From: Streptomyces sp. WM4235
GTDB lineage: Bacteria > Actinomycetota > Actinomycetes > Streptomycetales > Streptomycetaceae
Direction: 5' to 3'
Assembly (NCBI RefSeq): GCF_001279725.1
Contig: NZ_LGDE01000041.1
Location: 1-10,303 of the forward strand
DNA length: 10,303 nucleotides
The position numbers and the translations under genes were made by a program. How positions within the stretch are numbered: the first letter of the stretch is position 1; every line of letters begins with the position of its first letter. The notes under the pieces are model-generated. The model saw only the letters and a list, made by a program, of their open reading frames with translations. It was not told where the DNA came from and searched no databases. Below are positions 4,379 through 10,303 of the stretch, piece after piece.

Positions 4379-6544
4379 CTACGCGTCGTCAGGATCTCCG
4401 GCGCCAGGCTCCTGGCCTGCGCAGATGGCCAGGACGTCGACTCCGTACCGCTCAAGCTTGCGGCCACCCACGCCGGAGATCATCGAGAGCTCTCCCGCCT
4501 CGGACGGCGCGGCCTCCGCGATGGCCATCAGTGTCTTGTCCGTGAAGACGCAGTAACCGGGCAGGCCCTGCTGCTTCGACTGGATGGCGCGCCACTCGCG
4601 CAGCCGCTCGTACAGCCCCTCGTCCATGTCCGACGGGCAGTCCTCGCAGCGCATCAGTTTGAGTTCGCCGGCCTCGGTCAGGGTCTTGCCGCAGACGCGG
4701 CACAGCACCGGGCCGCGGGGGCCGCGCTTGCGGGGGGCACGCTCGGTCGCGGCGCCGTTCCTGCTTCCCGGGACGGCGGAGCCCGGCCGCAGGCCGTTCA
4801 GGAAGCGACTGGGGCGTCGGGAGGCTCTGCCGCCCGGAGCCCGGGAGAGCGCCCAGGAGAGGGTCAGGTGCAGCCGCGCCCGGGTGACGCCGACATAGAG
4901 CAGCCGGCGCTCCTCCTCGACCTGTTCGTCGGTCTTCGCATAGGTGATCGGCATCATGCCGTCGGTGAGCCCCACGAGGAACACCGCGTCCCACTCCAGG
5001 CCCTTGGCGGCGTGCAGCGAGGCGAGGGTGACGCCTTGGACGGTGGGGGCGTGCTGGGCGGCCTTGCGTTCGTCCAGTTCCACCGTGAGTTCGGACAGGC
5101 CGGCGCCCGGGCGGGAGCGGGCGAAGTCCTCGGCGAGCCGGACGAGCGCGGCCACGGATTCCCACTGGTCGCGCACGGCGCCGGATCCGGCGGGCGGCTC
5201 GGCCGTCCAGCCGGTGGAGCTGAGCACCGCCCGGACCTGGGACCCGAGCTCGACGACGTCGTCCAGGAGGGGATCGTTGCCGCCGGAGCGGGCGGCCCCG
5301 CGCAGGGCGAGGATCGCCTTCTGGACCTCGGCCCGCTCGAAGAACCGCTCGGCTCCGCGCAGCTGGTAGGGCACTCCGGCGTCGGCGAGGGCCTGTTCGT
5401 AGACCTCGGACTGGGCGTTGATCCGGTAGAGCACGGCGATCTCGCCCGCGGGGACGCCCGCCGCGATGAGGTCCCGGACCCGCCCGGCGACGCCCTCGGC
5501 CTCGGCGGGCTCGTCCGGGTACTCGGCGTAGACCGGGTCGGGGCCGACCTCGCGCTGGGAGATCAGCTCCAGCCGGTGTTCGGCGGCGCGGCCCTTGGCC
5601 TGGTTCAGCAGGCCGTTGGCGAGGTGCACCACCTGGGGGGTGGAGCGGTAGTCGCGGATCAGCTTGACCAGGGTGGCCTGCGGGTACTTGGTGCGGAAGT
5701 TCAGCAGGTGGTCGGGGGTGGCGCCGGTGAAGGAGTAGATCGTCTGGCTGGCGTCGCCGACCACGCAGAGGTTGTCGCGCTCGCCGAGCCAGAGGTCGAG
5801 CAGGCGCTGCTGGAGCGGGCTGACGTCCTGGTACTCGTCGACCACGAAGTGCTGGTACTGGCTGCGGATCTGCTCCGCGATGTCGTGCCGGTCCTGGAGG
5901 ATCCCGACGGTGAGGAGCAGCACGTCCTCGAAGTCGATCATGTTCCGGTCGCGCTTGAGTTGTTCGTACGTCCCGTAGATCTGGGCGATCTCGGCCGTGT
6001 CCCGGGGGGCCTCGCGGCCCGCTTTCAGGACGGCCGCCGGGTAGTCGGCGGGGACGGTCTGGGTGACCTTGGCCCACTCGATCTCGCCCGTGACGTCGCG
6101 CAGCTCGCCCCGGTCGAGGCGGACGCGGCAGCGGGCGCCGGCCTCGGCCACGAACTGGATCTTGCGTTCCAGCAGTCGGGGGACGTCGCCGCCGACGGCC
6201 TTCGGCCAGAAGTACTGGAGCTGGCGCAGGGCGGCGGAGTGGAAGGTCCGGGCCTGGACCCCGCCCGCTCCGAGGGTCCGCAGTCGGCCCCGCATCTCGC
6301 CGGCGGCGCGGTTGGTGAAGGTGACGGCGAGCACGCTGGCGGGCATCAGTTGGCCGGACCGGACCCCGTAGGCGATCCGGTGGGTGATCGCGCGGGTCTT
6401 GCCCGTGCCCGCTCCCGCCAGCACGCACACCGGTCCGCGCAGGGTCGTCGCGACCTCGCGCTGCTCCGGGTCGAGGCCCTGGAGCACCGCGTCGGCCGAG
6501 TCGGCTTCGGCCGGGAAGGATGAGGAGTGCGTTGCTGCTGTCAC
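4379..6544 (-). CDS. uvrD2: UvrD2-type superfamily 1A DNA helicase with tetracysteine and HRDC domain
   Basis: 721 aa when started at GTG 6544 (VTAATHSS...). Longer in-frame starts, up to 6676, would run through the mrx1 promoter region and read as non-family sequence. No clear Shine-Dalgarno is seen. 3'-5' helicase motifs, in order: Walker A AGAGTGKT (43-50), motif Ia TFTNRAAGE (75-83), Walker B VVDEYQD (234-240), motif III GDASQTIYSFTGA (263-275), motif IV YRSTPQVV (299-306), motif V LHAAKGLEWD (510-519) and motif VI with LLYVGVTRAR (548-557). Behind the motor are a zinc-type tetracysteine motif (C615, C618, C633, C636) and an HRDC domain (about 641-715), the signature of mycobacterial UvrD2. 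Established role: ATP-driven unwinding in DNA repair and genome maintenance. All catalytic residues look intact. It diverges from mrx1 and runs directly into the wblC promoter without a strong terminator, so read-through into the wblC leader is possible. Confidence 0.96.
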   Translation of the reverse strand: MTAATHSSSFPAEADSADAVLQGLDPEQREVATTLRGPVCVLAGAGTGKTRAITHRIAYGVRSGQLMPASVLAVTFTNRAAGEMRGRLRTLGAGGVQARTFHSAALRQLQYFWPKAVGGDVPRLLERKIQFVAEAGARCRVRLDRGELRDVTGEIEWAKVTQTVPADYPAAVLKAGREAPRDTAEIAQIYGTYEQLKRDRNMIDFEDVLLLTVGILQDRHDIAEQIRSQYQHFVVDEYQDVSPLQQRLLDLWLGERDNLCVVGDASQTIYSFTGATPDHLLNFRTKYPQATLVKLIRDYRSTPQVVHLANGLLNQAKGRAAEHRLELISQREVGPDPVYAEYPDEPAEAEGVAGRVRDLIAAGVPAGEIAVLYRINAQSEVYEQALADAGVPYQLRGAERFFERAEVQKAILALRGAARSGGNDPLLDDVVELGSQVRAVLSSTGWTAEPPAGSGAVRDQWESVAALVRLAEDFARSRPGAGLSELTVELDERKAAQHAPTVQGVTLASLHAAKGLEWDAVFLVGLTDGMMPITYAKTDEQVEEERRLLYVGVTRARLHLTLSWALSRAPGGRASRRPSRFLNGLRPGSAVPGSRNGAATERAPRKRGPRGPVLCRVCGKTLTEAGELKLMRCEDCPSDMDEGLYERLREWRAIQSKQQGLPGYCVFTDKTLMAIAEAAPSEAGELSMISGVGGRKLERYGVDVLAICAGQEPGAGDPDDA

Positions 6545-6633
6545 CCCGCCATGCTGCCAGGTCTCCAGGGGCGGACGGGAAACTTGTCCACAGGCCGCCC
6601 GCTCCGGTCGTACTTGTGCCGTGAGGGCCCCGC

Positions 6634-6660
6634 GGGAATGGCGGGACGGTGTCGGGCGTT
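6634..6660 (+). promoter_or_regulatory. SigR-type promoter of mrx1
   Basis: GGGAAT (6634-6639), an 18-bp spacer, then GTT (6658-6660), an exact fit to the known SigR (thiol-oxidative stress ECF sigma) promoter form GGAAT-N18/19-GTT. The predicted start is near 6666, giving a leader of about 36 nt before the mrx1 ATG. It lies inside the 158-bp divergent uvrD2/mrx1 region. Control of mycoredoxin by SigR fits the function of the gene product. Confidence 0.75.
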
Positions 6661-6702
6661 CGAGTACTCGGACCACCGAGACCCCACGAAGGAGACCGCA
6701 GC

Positions 6703-6963
6703 ATGCAGGACACGGGCACCGTCACGATGTACAGCACGACCTGGTGCGGCTACTGCAGCCGGCTGAAGAAGCAGCTGGACCGCGAAGGCATCGCGTACGA
6801 CGAGATCAACATCGAGCACGACCCCGCGTCCGCAGCGTTCGTGGAGAAGGCGAACGGCGGCAACCAGACGGTTCCCACCGTCCTCGTGAAGTCGGCCGCC
6901 GGCAACGAGTCCGTCATGACGAACCCGAGTCTCGCCCAGGTCAAGCAGGCCCTCGCCGTCTGA
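6703..6963 (+). CDS. mrx1: mycoredoxin-1 (glutaredoxin-like, CGYC active site)
   Basis: 86 aa. The ATG at 6703 has AAGGAG (6689-6694) 8 nt upstream; the upstream in-frame GTG at 6649 would begin inside the promoter and is rejected. The active site is W-C15-G-Y-C18, and the thioredoxin-fold cis-proline lies in TVPT (56-59), followed by a TNPS segment (73-76). The sequence closely resembles mycobacterial Mrx1, including the IEHD...NGGN pattern. Established role: reduction of mixed disulfides between proteins and mycothiol, the main low-molecular-weight thiol of actinobacteria, in the cytoplasm. It is transcribed from the SigR-like promoter at 6634-6660 and ends before a strong palindromic terminator. 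The pairing with uvrD2 is the same as in mycobacteria. Confidence 0.95.
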   Translation: MQDTGTVTMYSTTWCGYCSRLKKQLDREGIAYDEINIEHDPASAAFVEKANGGNQTVPTVLVKSAAGNESVMTNPSLAQVKQALAV

Positions 6964-6987
6964 CCGTCGCGGCACCGCCCGACGCAC

Positions 6988-7040
6988 GGACCACCGAATC
7001 ACGGACGACCGACGCGCGGACGACCGGCTCGGGACGACCG
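6988..7040. repeat. four short direct repeats, 9 bp, period 14-15
   Basis: GGACCACCG at 6988 and GGACGACCG at 7003, 7018 and 7032, spaced 15, 15 and 14 bp. They sit between the mrx1 stop and the palindromic terminator. No gene is supported here. This may be replication slippage or a small protein-binding cluster; function unknown. Confidence 0.5.
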
Positions 7041-7077
7041 GCACCGGTCGGGTCGACGTAGCGAACGTCACACGCGT

Positions 7078-7117
7078 ACGACAGAAGGCCCCCGCCGCGG
7101 CGGGGGCCTTCTGTCGT
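7078..7117. terminator. bidirectional terminator between mrx1 and nudC
   Basis: A perfect 40-nt palindrome: ACGACAGAAGGCCCCCGC and its complement around a CGCG centre. It lies between the converging mrx1 (stop 6963) and nudC (stop 7155). Transcripts from either side would form an 18-bp GC-core hairpin followed by a pyrimidine-rich arm (CCTTCTGTCGT). This is typical of Streptomyces terminators, which often lack a long U-tract. Confidence 0.88.
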
Positions 7118-7154
7118 GACGGACGTCACGGGTGCGGGGCCCGCGCGACCCGCC

Positions 7155-8090
7155 TCACGCGAGGGGGCGCGGCAGCGGCTTCCCGTACCAGAGTTCGACC
7201 AGGCGGGCCGCGATGGAGACCCCGGCGGGCGGCAGCACCTCGCCCGCCTCGATCGCCTCGCGCAGGTCCTCGCGGGAGAACCAGCGGGCCTCCTGGATCT
7301 CCTCGCCGTCCACCGTGATCTCCGAGGTGACGGCGCGGGCGGTGAAGCCGAGCATCAGGCTGTACGGGAACGGCCAGGGCTGGCTGGCGACGTAGTCGAC
7401 CTCGCCGACCTTGACGCCGGCCTCCTCCCAGACCTCGCGGATCACCGACTGCTCGATGGACTCGCCCGGCTCCACGAACCCGGCGAGCGTCGAGAAGCGG
7501 CCCTCGGGCCAGTGCACCTGCCGGCCCAGCAGCGCGCGGTCGTGCTCGTCGGTGACGAGCATGATCACGGCCGGGTCGGTGCGCGGGTAGTGCTCGGCGC
7601 CGCAGCCCGGGCAGCGGCGGATGTGTCCGGCTGCGGCGACCACCGTGCGCTCGCCGCAGCGGGAGCAGAAGCGGTGCATGCGCTGCCAGTTCTCCAGCGC
7701 CACCGCGTGCACCATCAGCCCGGCGTCGCGCGGGTTCAGCAGCAGGCCCGCCTCGCGGAGGCCGGCCGGGCGGGCCGACTGGTCCATGCGGCCGGGCAGG
7801 GAGTCCTTCTGCAGCGCGAAGTACCGTACGCCGTCCTCGTCCGAACCCAGGAAGTAGCGGTGGGTCTCGGTGACCGGGGCCTCGAAGGCCGGGGTCATCA
7901 CGATGCCGGTGCCGCCGTCGGGGGTGTCGTCGATCAGGACCTGGCCGCCGGAGACGACGAAGACGCGGGTCGTCGGGTGGCTCCAGGCGGCGGCGAGCCA
8001 GGCCTCGTCGAGGCGGTGGTGCGCGGCGCGGTCGATCCCGCTGGGCGCGGCGAGCGTGATGGGGCGCTCGGGCTCGGTATGGGTGCTCAT
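7155..8090 (-). CDS. nudC: NudC-type NAD(H) pyrophosphatase (Nudix)
   Basis: 311 aa, ATG 8090, with GGAAG 6 nt upstream as ribosome-binding site. The N-terminal NUDIX-like domain leads to a zinc ribbon (C142-x2-C145 ... C160-x2-C163). The Nudix box GFVEPGE...REVWEEAGV (204-226) is complete, including the E-x2-E-E metal-binding glutamates, and is followed by SQPWPFPYS (236-244), the motif that separates NAD(H) hydrolases from other Nudix enzymes. Established reaction: NADH or NAD+ to nicotinamide mononucleotide plus AMP; in some bacteria the enzyme also removes NAD caps from RNA 5' ends. It is the last gene of a - strand cluster, 63 bp after the dipeptidase gene, and ends before the palindromic terminator. 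No separate promoter is evident. Confidence 0.96.
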   Translation of the reverse strand: MSTHTEPERPITLAAPSGIDRAAHHRLDEAWLAAAWSHPTTRVFVVSGGQVLIDDTPDGGTGIVMTPAFEAPVTETHRYFLGSDEDGVRYFALQKDSLPGRMDQSARPAGLREAGLLLNPRDAGLMVHAVALENWQRMHRFCSRCGERTVVAAAGHIRRCPGCGAEHYPRTDPAVIMLVTDEHDRALLGRQVHWPEGRFSTLAGFVEPGESIEQSVIREVWEEAGVKVGEVDYVASQPWPFPYSLMLGFTARAVTSEITVDGEEIQEARWFSREDLREAIEAGEVLPPAGVSIAARLVELWYGKPLPRPLA

Positions 8091-8153
8091 CAGGTACTTC
8101 CAACTCCCCCGGTGGTGGGACAGGCAGGCTGGGCGGGACGGCGGGTGGGTGCG

Positions 8154-9557
8154 TCAGGCGGGCTTCCAGTGGGCGGCCAGGTCGCCCCACAGGTACGCGG
8201 CGGTCTCGACGCCCTTGAGGAGCAGGTCGAGTTCGACCTTCTCGTTCGGCGAGTGCCAGCCGTCGGAGGGGACCGAGATGCCGAGGAACAGGACGGGTGC
8301 GTCGAGCACGTCCTGGAGGTCGGCGGCCGGCCCGGAGCCGCCCTCGCGGGTGAAGCGGATCTTCTGGCCGAAGGCGCGCCCCATGGCGCGCACGACGGAT
8401 TGCAGCGCCGGGTGGTCGAGCGGGGTGAGGCAGGGCCGGGTGGGGGCTCCGAAGACGATGGAGTGCCGGATCCCGGCCGGGACGCGCTCGGCGACCCAGG
8501 TCTTGACGGCTTCCTCGACCTCGTACGGGTCCTGCCCGGAGACCAGTCGGAACGACAGCTTCAGGTGTGCGGAGGACGGCACGATCGTCTTGCCGCCGGG
8601 GCCCTGGTAGCCGCCGCCGATGCCGTTGACCTCGGCGGTCGGGCGGGCCCAGACGCGCTCCAGGGTGGTGTGGCCCTTCTCCCCCGCGGCGGCGTGCGAC
8701 CTGGCCGTGCGCAGCCACTCGGCCTCGTCGAAGGGCAGTTCGGCGATCAGTGCGCGCTCGGCGTCGGTGAGTTCGACGATGTTGTCGTAGAAGCCCGGGA
8801 TGGTGACCCGCTCGTCGGCGTCGTGCAGGGCGGCCACGAGGCGGGCGGCGACGGTGGCGGGGTTGGGCACCGCGCCGCCGAAGGCCCCGGAGTGGATGTC
8901 CTGGTCGGGGCCGTGGAGGTCGATCTCGCAGTCCGCGACGCCACGCATGCCGGTGCACACGGTGGGGGTGGTCTCGGACCACATGCCGGTGTCGGAGACG
9001 ATCACGACGTCGGCGGCGAGGCGTTCGGCCTCGCGCTCGACGAGGGCGCGGAAGTTCGGGGAGCCGGACTCCTCCTCTCCTTCGACGAGGAGCTTGAGGT
9101 GCACGGCGGGGGCGTCGGCGCCGGTGGCCGCGAGGTGGGCCCGGACGCCGAGGGTGTGGAAGAGGACCTGGCCCTTGTCGTCGGCGGCGCCGCGCCCGTA
9201 CATCCGGCCGTCCTTGATCACCGGCTCGAACGGGTCGGTGTGCCAGCCGTCGGCGAGGGCCGCGGGCTGTACGTCGTGGTGCCCGTAGACGAGGACGGTG
9301 GGGGCGGCCGGGTCGGCGGCGGGCCACTCGGCGTACACGGCGGGGGCGCCCGCGGTCTCCAGGATCTCGGTGACCGGGAAGCCGGTGGTCTTGAGCTGCG
9401 CGGCGAGCCATTCGGCGCTGCGTCGTACGTCACCCGCGTGCTCGGGCTGCGCCGAGACGGAGGGGATGCGCAGCCAGTCGGCGAGTTCGTCGAGGAAGGC
9501 CGCGCGGTGGGTGTCGATGTACGTGCGGACGACGCTGTCCGCCTGGGGGTCGCTCAT
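8154..9557 (-). CDS. M20-family metallopeptidase (CNDP/Cys-Gly-type dipeptidase)
   Basis: 467 aa, ATG 9557, beginning only 9 nt after the stop of the upstream helicase gene, so the two are probably cotranscribed; the ribosome-binding site is weak. Di-zinc peptidase signatures are present: YGHHDVQP (91-98, with metal ligand H93 and D95), GRGAADDKG (121-129, bridging D126), EGEEESGS (159-166, catalytic glutamate pair), VSDT (188-190 and on) with a further metal aspartate, and a late HSPNE that supplies the last metal-binding histidine. The lid/dimerisation domain sits between roughly 200 and 320. No signal peptide, so it is cytoplasmic. The family cleaves dipeptides, in some cases Cys-Gly or carnosine-like substrates. 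A role in recycling Cys-Gly-type or mycothiol-derived products would fit the redox neighbourhood but is speculation. Confidence 0.93.
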   Translation of the reverse strand: MSDPQADSVVRTYIDTHRAAFLDELADWLRIPSVSAQPEHAGDVRRSAEWLAAQLKTTGFPVTEILETAGAPAVYAEWPAADPAAPTVLVYGHHDVQPAALADGWHTDPFEPVIKDGRMYGRGAADDKGQVLFHTLGVRAHLAATGADAPAVHLKLLVEGEEESGSPNFRALVEREAERLAADVVIVSDTGMWSETTPTVCTGMRGVADCEIDLHGPDQDIHSGAFGGAVPNPATVAARLVAALHDADERVTIPGFYDNIVELTDAERALIAELPFDEAEWLRTARSHAAAGEKGHTTLERVWARPTAEVNGIGGGYQGPGGKTIVPSSAHLKLSFRLVSGQDPYEVEEAVKTWVAERVPAGIRHSIVFGAPTRPCLTPLDHPALQSVVRAMGRAFGQKIRFTREGGSGPAADLQDVLDAPVLFLGISVPSDGWHSPNEKVELDLLLKGVETAAYLWGDLAAHWKPA

Positions 9558-9566
9558 GCCACGAGC

Positions 9567-10303
9567 CTAGCCTTCCGTGTGATGGTCACTTTCCGCGTCC
9601 GTTTTGCCTTGGAGGATCCGCTCAATGCCGGCGCGGTCGGGAAGGGCGCGGGGGCGGATCACGCGGCCGCTGCGGACGTGCAGGAACGCGGCGTCGACCC
9701 GTTCGAGCGGGGTGCCGGTGGCCTCCGCCCAGGCCAGTCGGTAGACGGCGAGCTGGAGGGGGTCGGCCTCGGTGGTGCGGCCCGTCTTCCAGTCGACGAT
9801 CTCGTAGTCGTACGGACCCTCGTGGTGGCGGTACACGGCGTCGATCCGGCCGCGGACGACCCGGCCGGCGAGGGTGAGCTGGACCGGGGCCTCCATGCGG
9901 TGGGGGGTCCGGTCGGCGTAGGCGCTGCGCTCGAAGGCGGCCTTGAGGGAGTCGAGGTCGGCCTCGTCGACGATGTCCTGGTCGGAACCGGGCAGTTCCC
10001 CGGCGGGGTCGAGGACGTCGAGGAGCGGGAGGGGCAGTTCGTCGAAGCGGGACTCGACCCAGGCGTGGAAGCGGGTGCCCTGCCGGGCGGCGGGCTGCGG
10101 GGGCTTGGGCATGGGGCGGGCGAGGTCGCGGACGAAGCCCTGCTCGTCGGAGGCGAGGCGAAGCAGTTCGGAGGCGGACAGGGCGGCGGGCAGCACGACG
10201 TCGCGCACGGCGGCGCGGGAGCGGCGCAGCTCGCCTTCGAGGGCGTCGAGGTCGCGGTCCCAGGAGGCGATGGCGCGGGCAGGGCTTCGCCCGGGGCCCA
10301 GAG
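9567..10303 (-). CDS. adnB: AdnB-like helicase-nuclease, C-terminal RecB-family nuclease domain only
   Basis: The frame is open to the right edge (upstream of the GTG at 10208 it continues through SWDRDLDALEGELRRSRAA), so the 5' part with the UvrD-like motor lies outside. The visible 244 residues or so are a PD-(D/E)XK nuclease of the RecB type: QGTRFHAWVE, the metal-binding aspartate in GRIDAVY, the catalytic pair in YEIVDWKTG, and QLAVYRLAWA with the Q-x3-Y motif. All these active-site residues are present. In actinobacteria the AdnA and AdnB helicase-nucleases form a heterodimer that resects DNA double-strand breaks. Position upstream of nudC and uvrD2 matches mycobacterial AdnB. The alternative is the AdnA subunit or another UvrD-nuclease fusion, because the diagnostic N-terminus is not visible. 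It is followed at 9 nt by the dipeptidase gene. Confidence 0.85.
   Translation of the reverse strand, partial: LGPGRSPARAIASWDRDLDALEGELRRSRAAVRDVVLPAALSASELLRLASDEQGFVRDLARPMPKPPQPAARQGTRFHAWVESRFDELPLPLLDVLDPAGELPGSDQDIVDEADLDSLKAAFERSAYADRTPHRMEAPVQLTLAGRVVRGRIDAVYRHHEGPYDYEIVDWKTGRTTEADPLQLAVYRLAWAEATGTPLERVDAAFLHVRSGRVIRPRALPDRAGIERILQGKTDAESDHHTEG

Noticed and set aside
4334..6523. 729-aa open frame on the + strand
   Set aside because: It is a shadow lying opposite uvrD2, whose helicase motifs are all intact; the + translation is Val/Gly/Leu/Ala low-complexity with no family resemblance.
6545..6676. 44-residue N-terminal extension of UvrD2
   Set aside because: It crosses the divergent mrx1 promoter and has no resemblance to the family's N-terminus; the GTG at 6544 gives the expected beginning.
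7126..9411. 761-aa open frame on the - strand
   Set aside because: Arg/Pro-rich out-of-frame reading across nudC and the dipeptidase, both of which have complete catalytic motifs in another frame.

Overview
The base composition (very GC-rich, with G/C at nearly all third codon positions) and the gene content point to a Streptomyces or close relative. The order ABC1 kinase, whiB7, uvrD2, mrx1, nudC and an AdnB-type helicase-nuclease matches, from established knowledge, the Rv3197-Rv3201c block of Mycobacterium tuberculosis, so this is a conserved actinobacterial chromosomal neighbourhood and not a mobile island. No insertion sequence, phage, CRISPR, tRNA or rRNA signal was seen.

Layout. Left part (+ strand): the 3' end of a ThiF/E1-like adenylyltransferase (1-719), then a complete ABC1/UbiB-family atypical kinase (822-2207). 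Positions 2208-2678 hold no convincing gene but an array of about 24 degenerate 15/16-bp tandem repeats. Middle (- strand): a 68-aa Cys-rich zinc-ribbon-like protein (2679-2885), a strong 17-bp hairpin (2930-2967), an unknown 110-aa Met/Arg-rich protein (2985-3317) that overlaps the stop of whiB7/wblC by an ATGA, then wblC itself (3314-3685). Upstream of wblC is a leader of roughly 640 nt. It contains a promoter with an A/T-rich box abutting the -35 element (4329-4367), a 113-codon leader ORF with a perfect Shine-Dalgarno (3870-4211), a hairpin over that ORF's stop codon, and an intrinsic-terminator-like hairpin (3812-3846). That is the layout of a ribosome-controlled transcription attenuator. 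The leader begins directly after uvrD2 (4379-6544, - strand).

Right part: mycoredoxin mrx1 (6703-6963, + strand) diverges from uvrD2 and carries a very good SigR-type promoter (GGGAAT, 18 bp, GTT). A perfect 40-nt palindrome (7078-7117) separates mrx1 from the convergent - strand cluster, transcribed as adnB-like helicase/nuclease (3' end only) -> M20 dipeptidase -> nudC.

Themes: antibiotic/translation-stress response (WblC), thiol redox repair (mycoredoxin, SigR), DNA repair (UvrD2, AdnB) and NAD(H) turnover (NudC). The most interesting parts are the wblC leader with a candidate antiterminator, the co-translated unknown gene after wblC, and the 15/16-bp repeat array.
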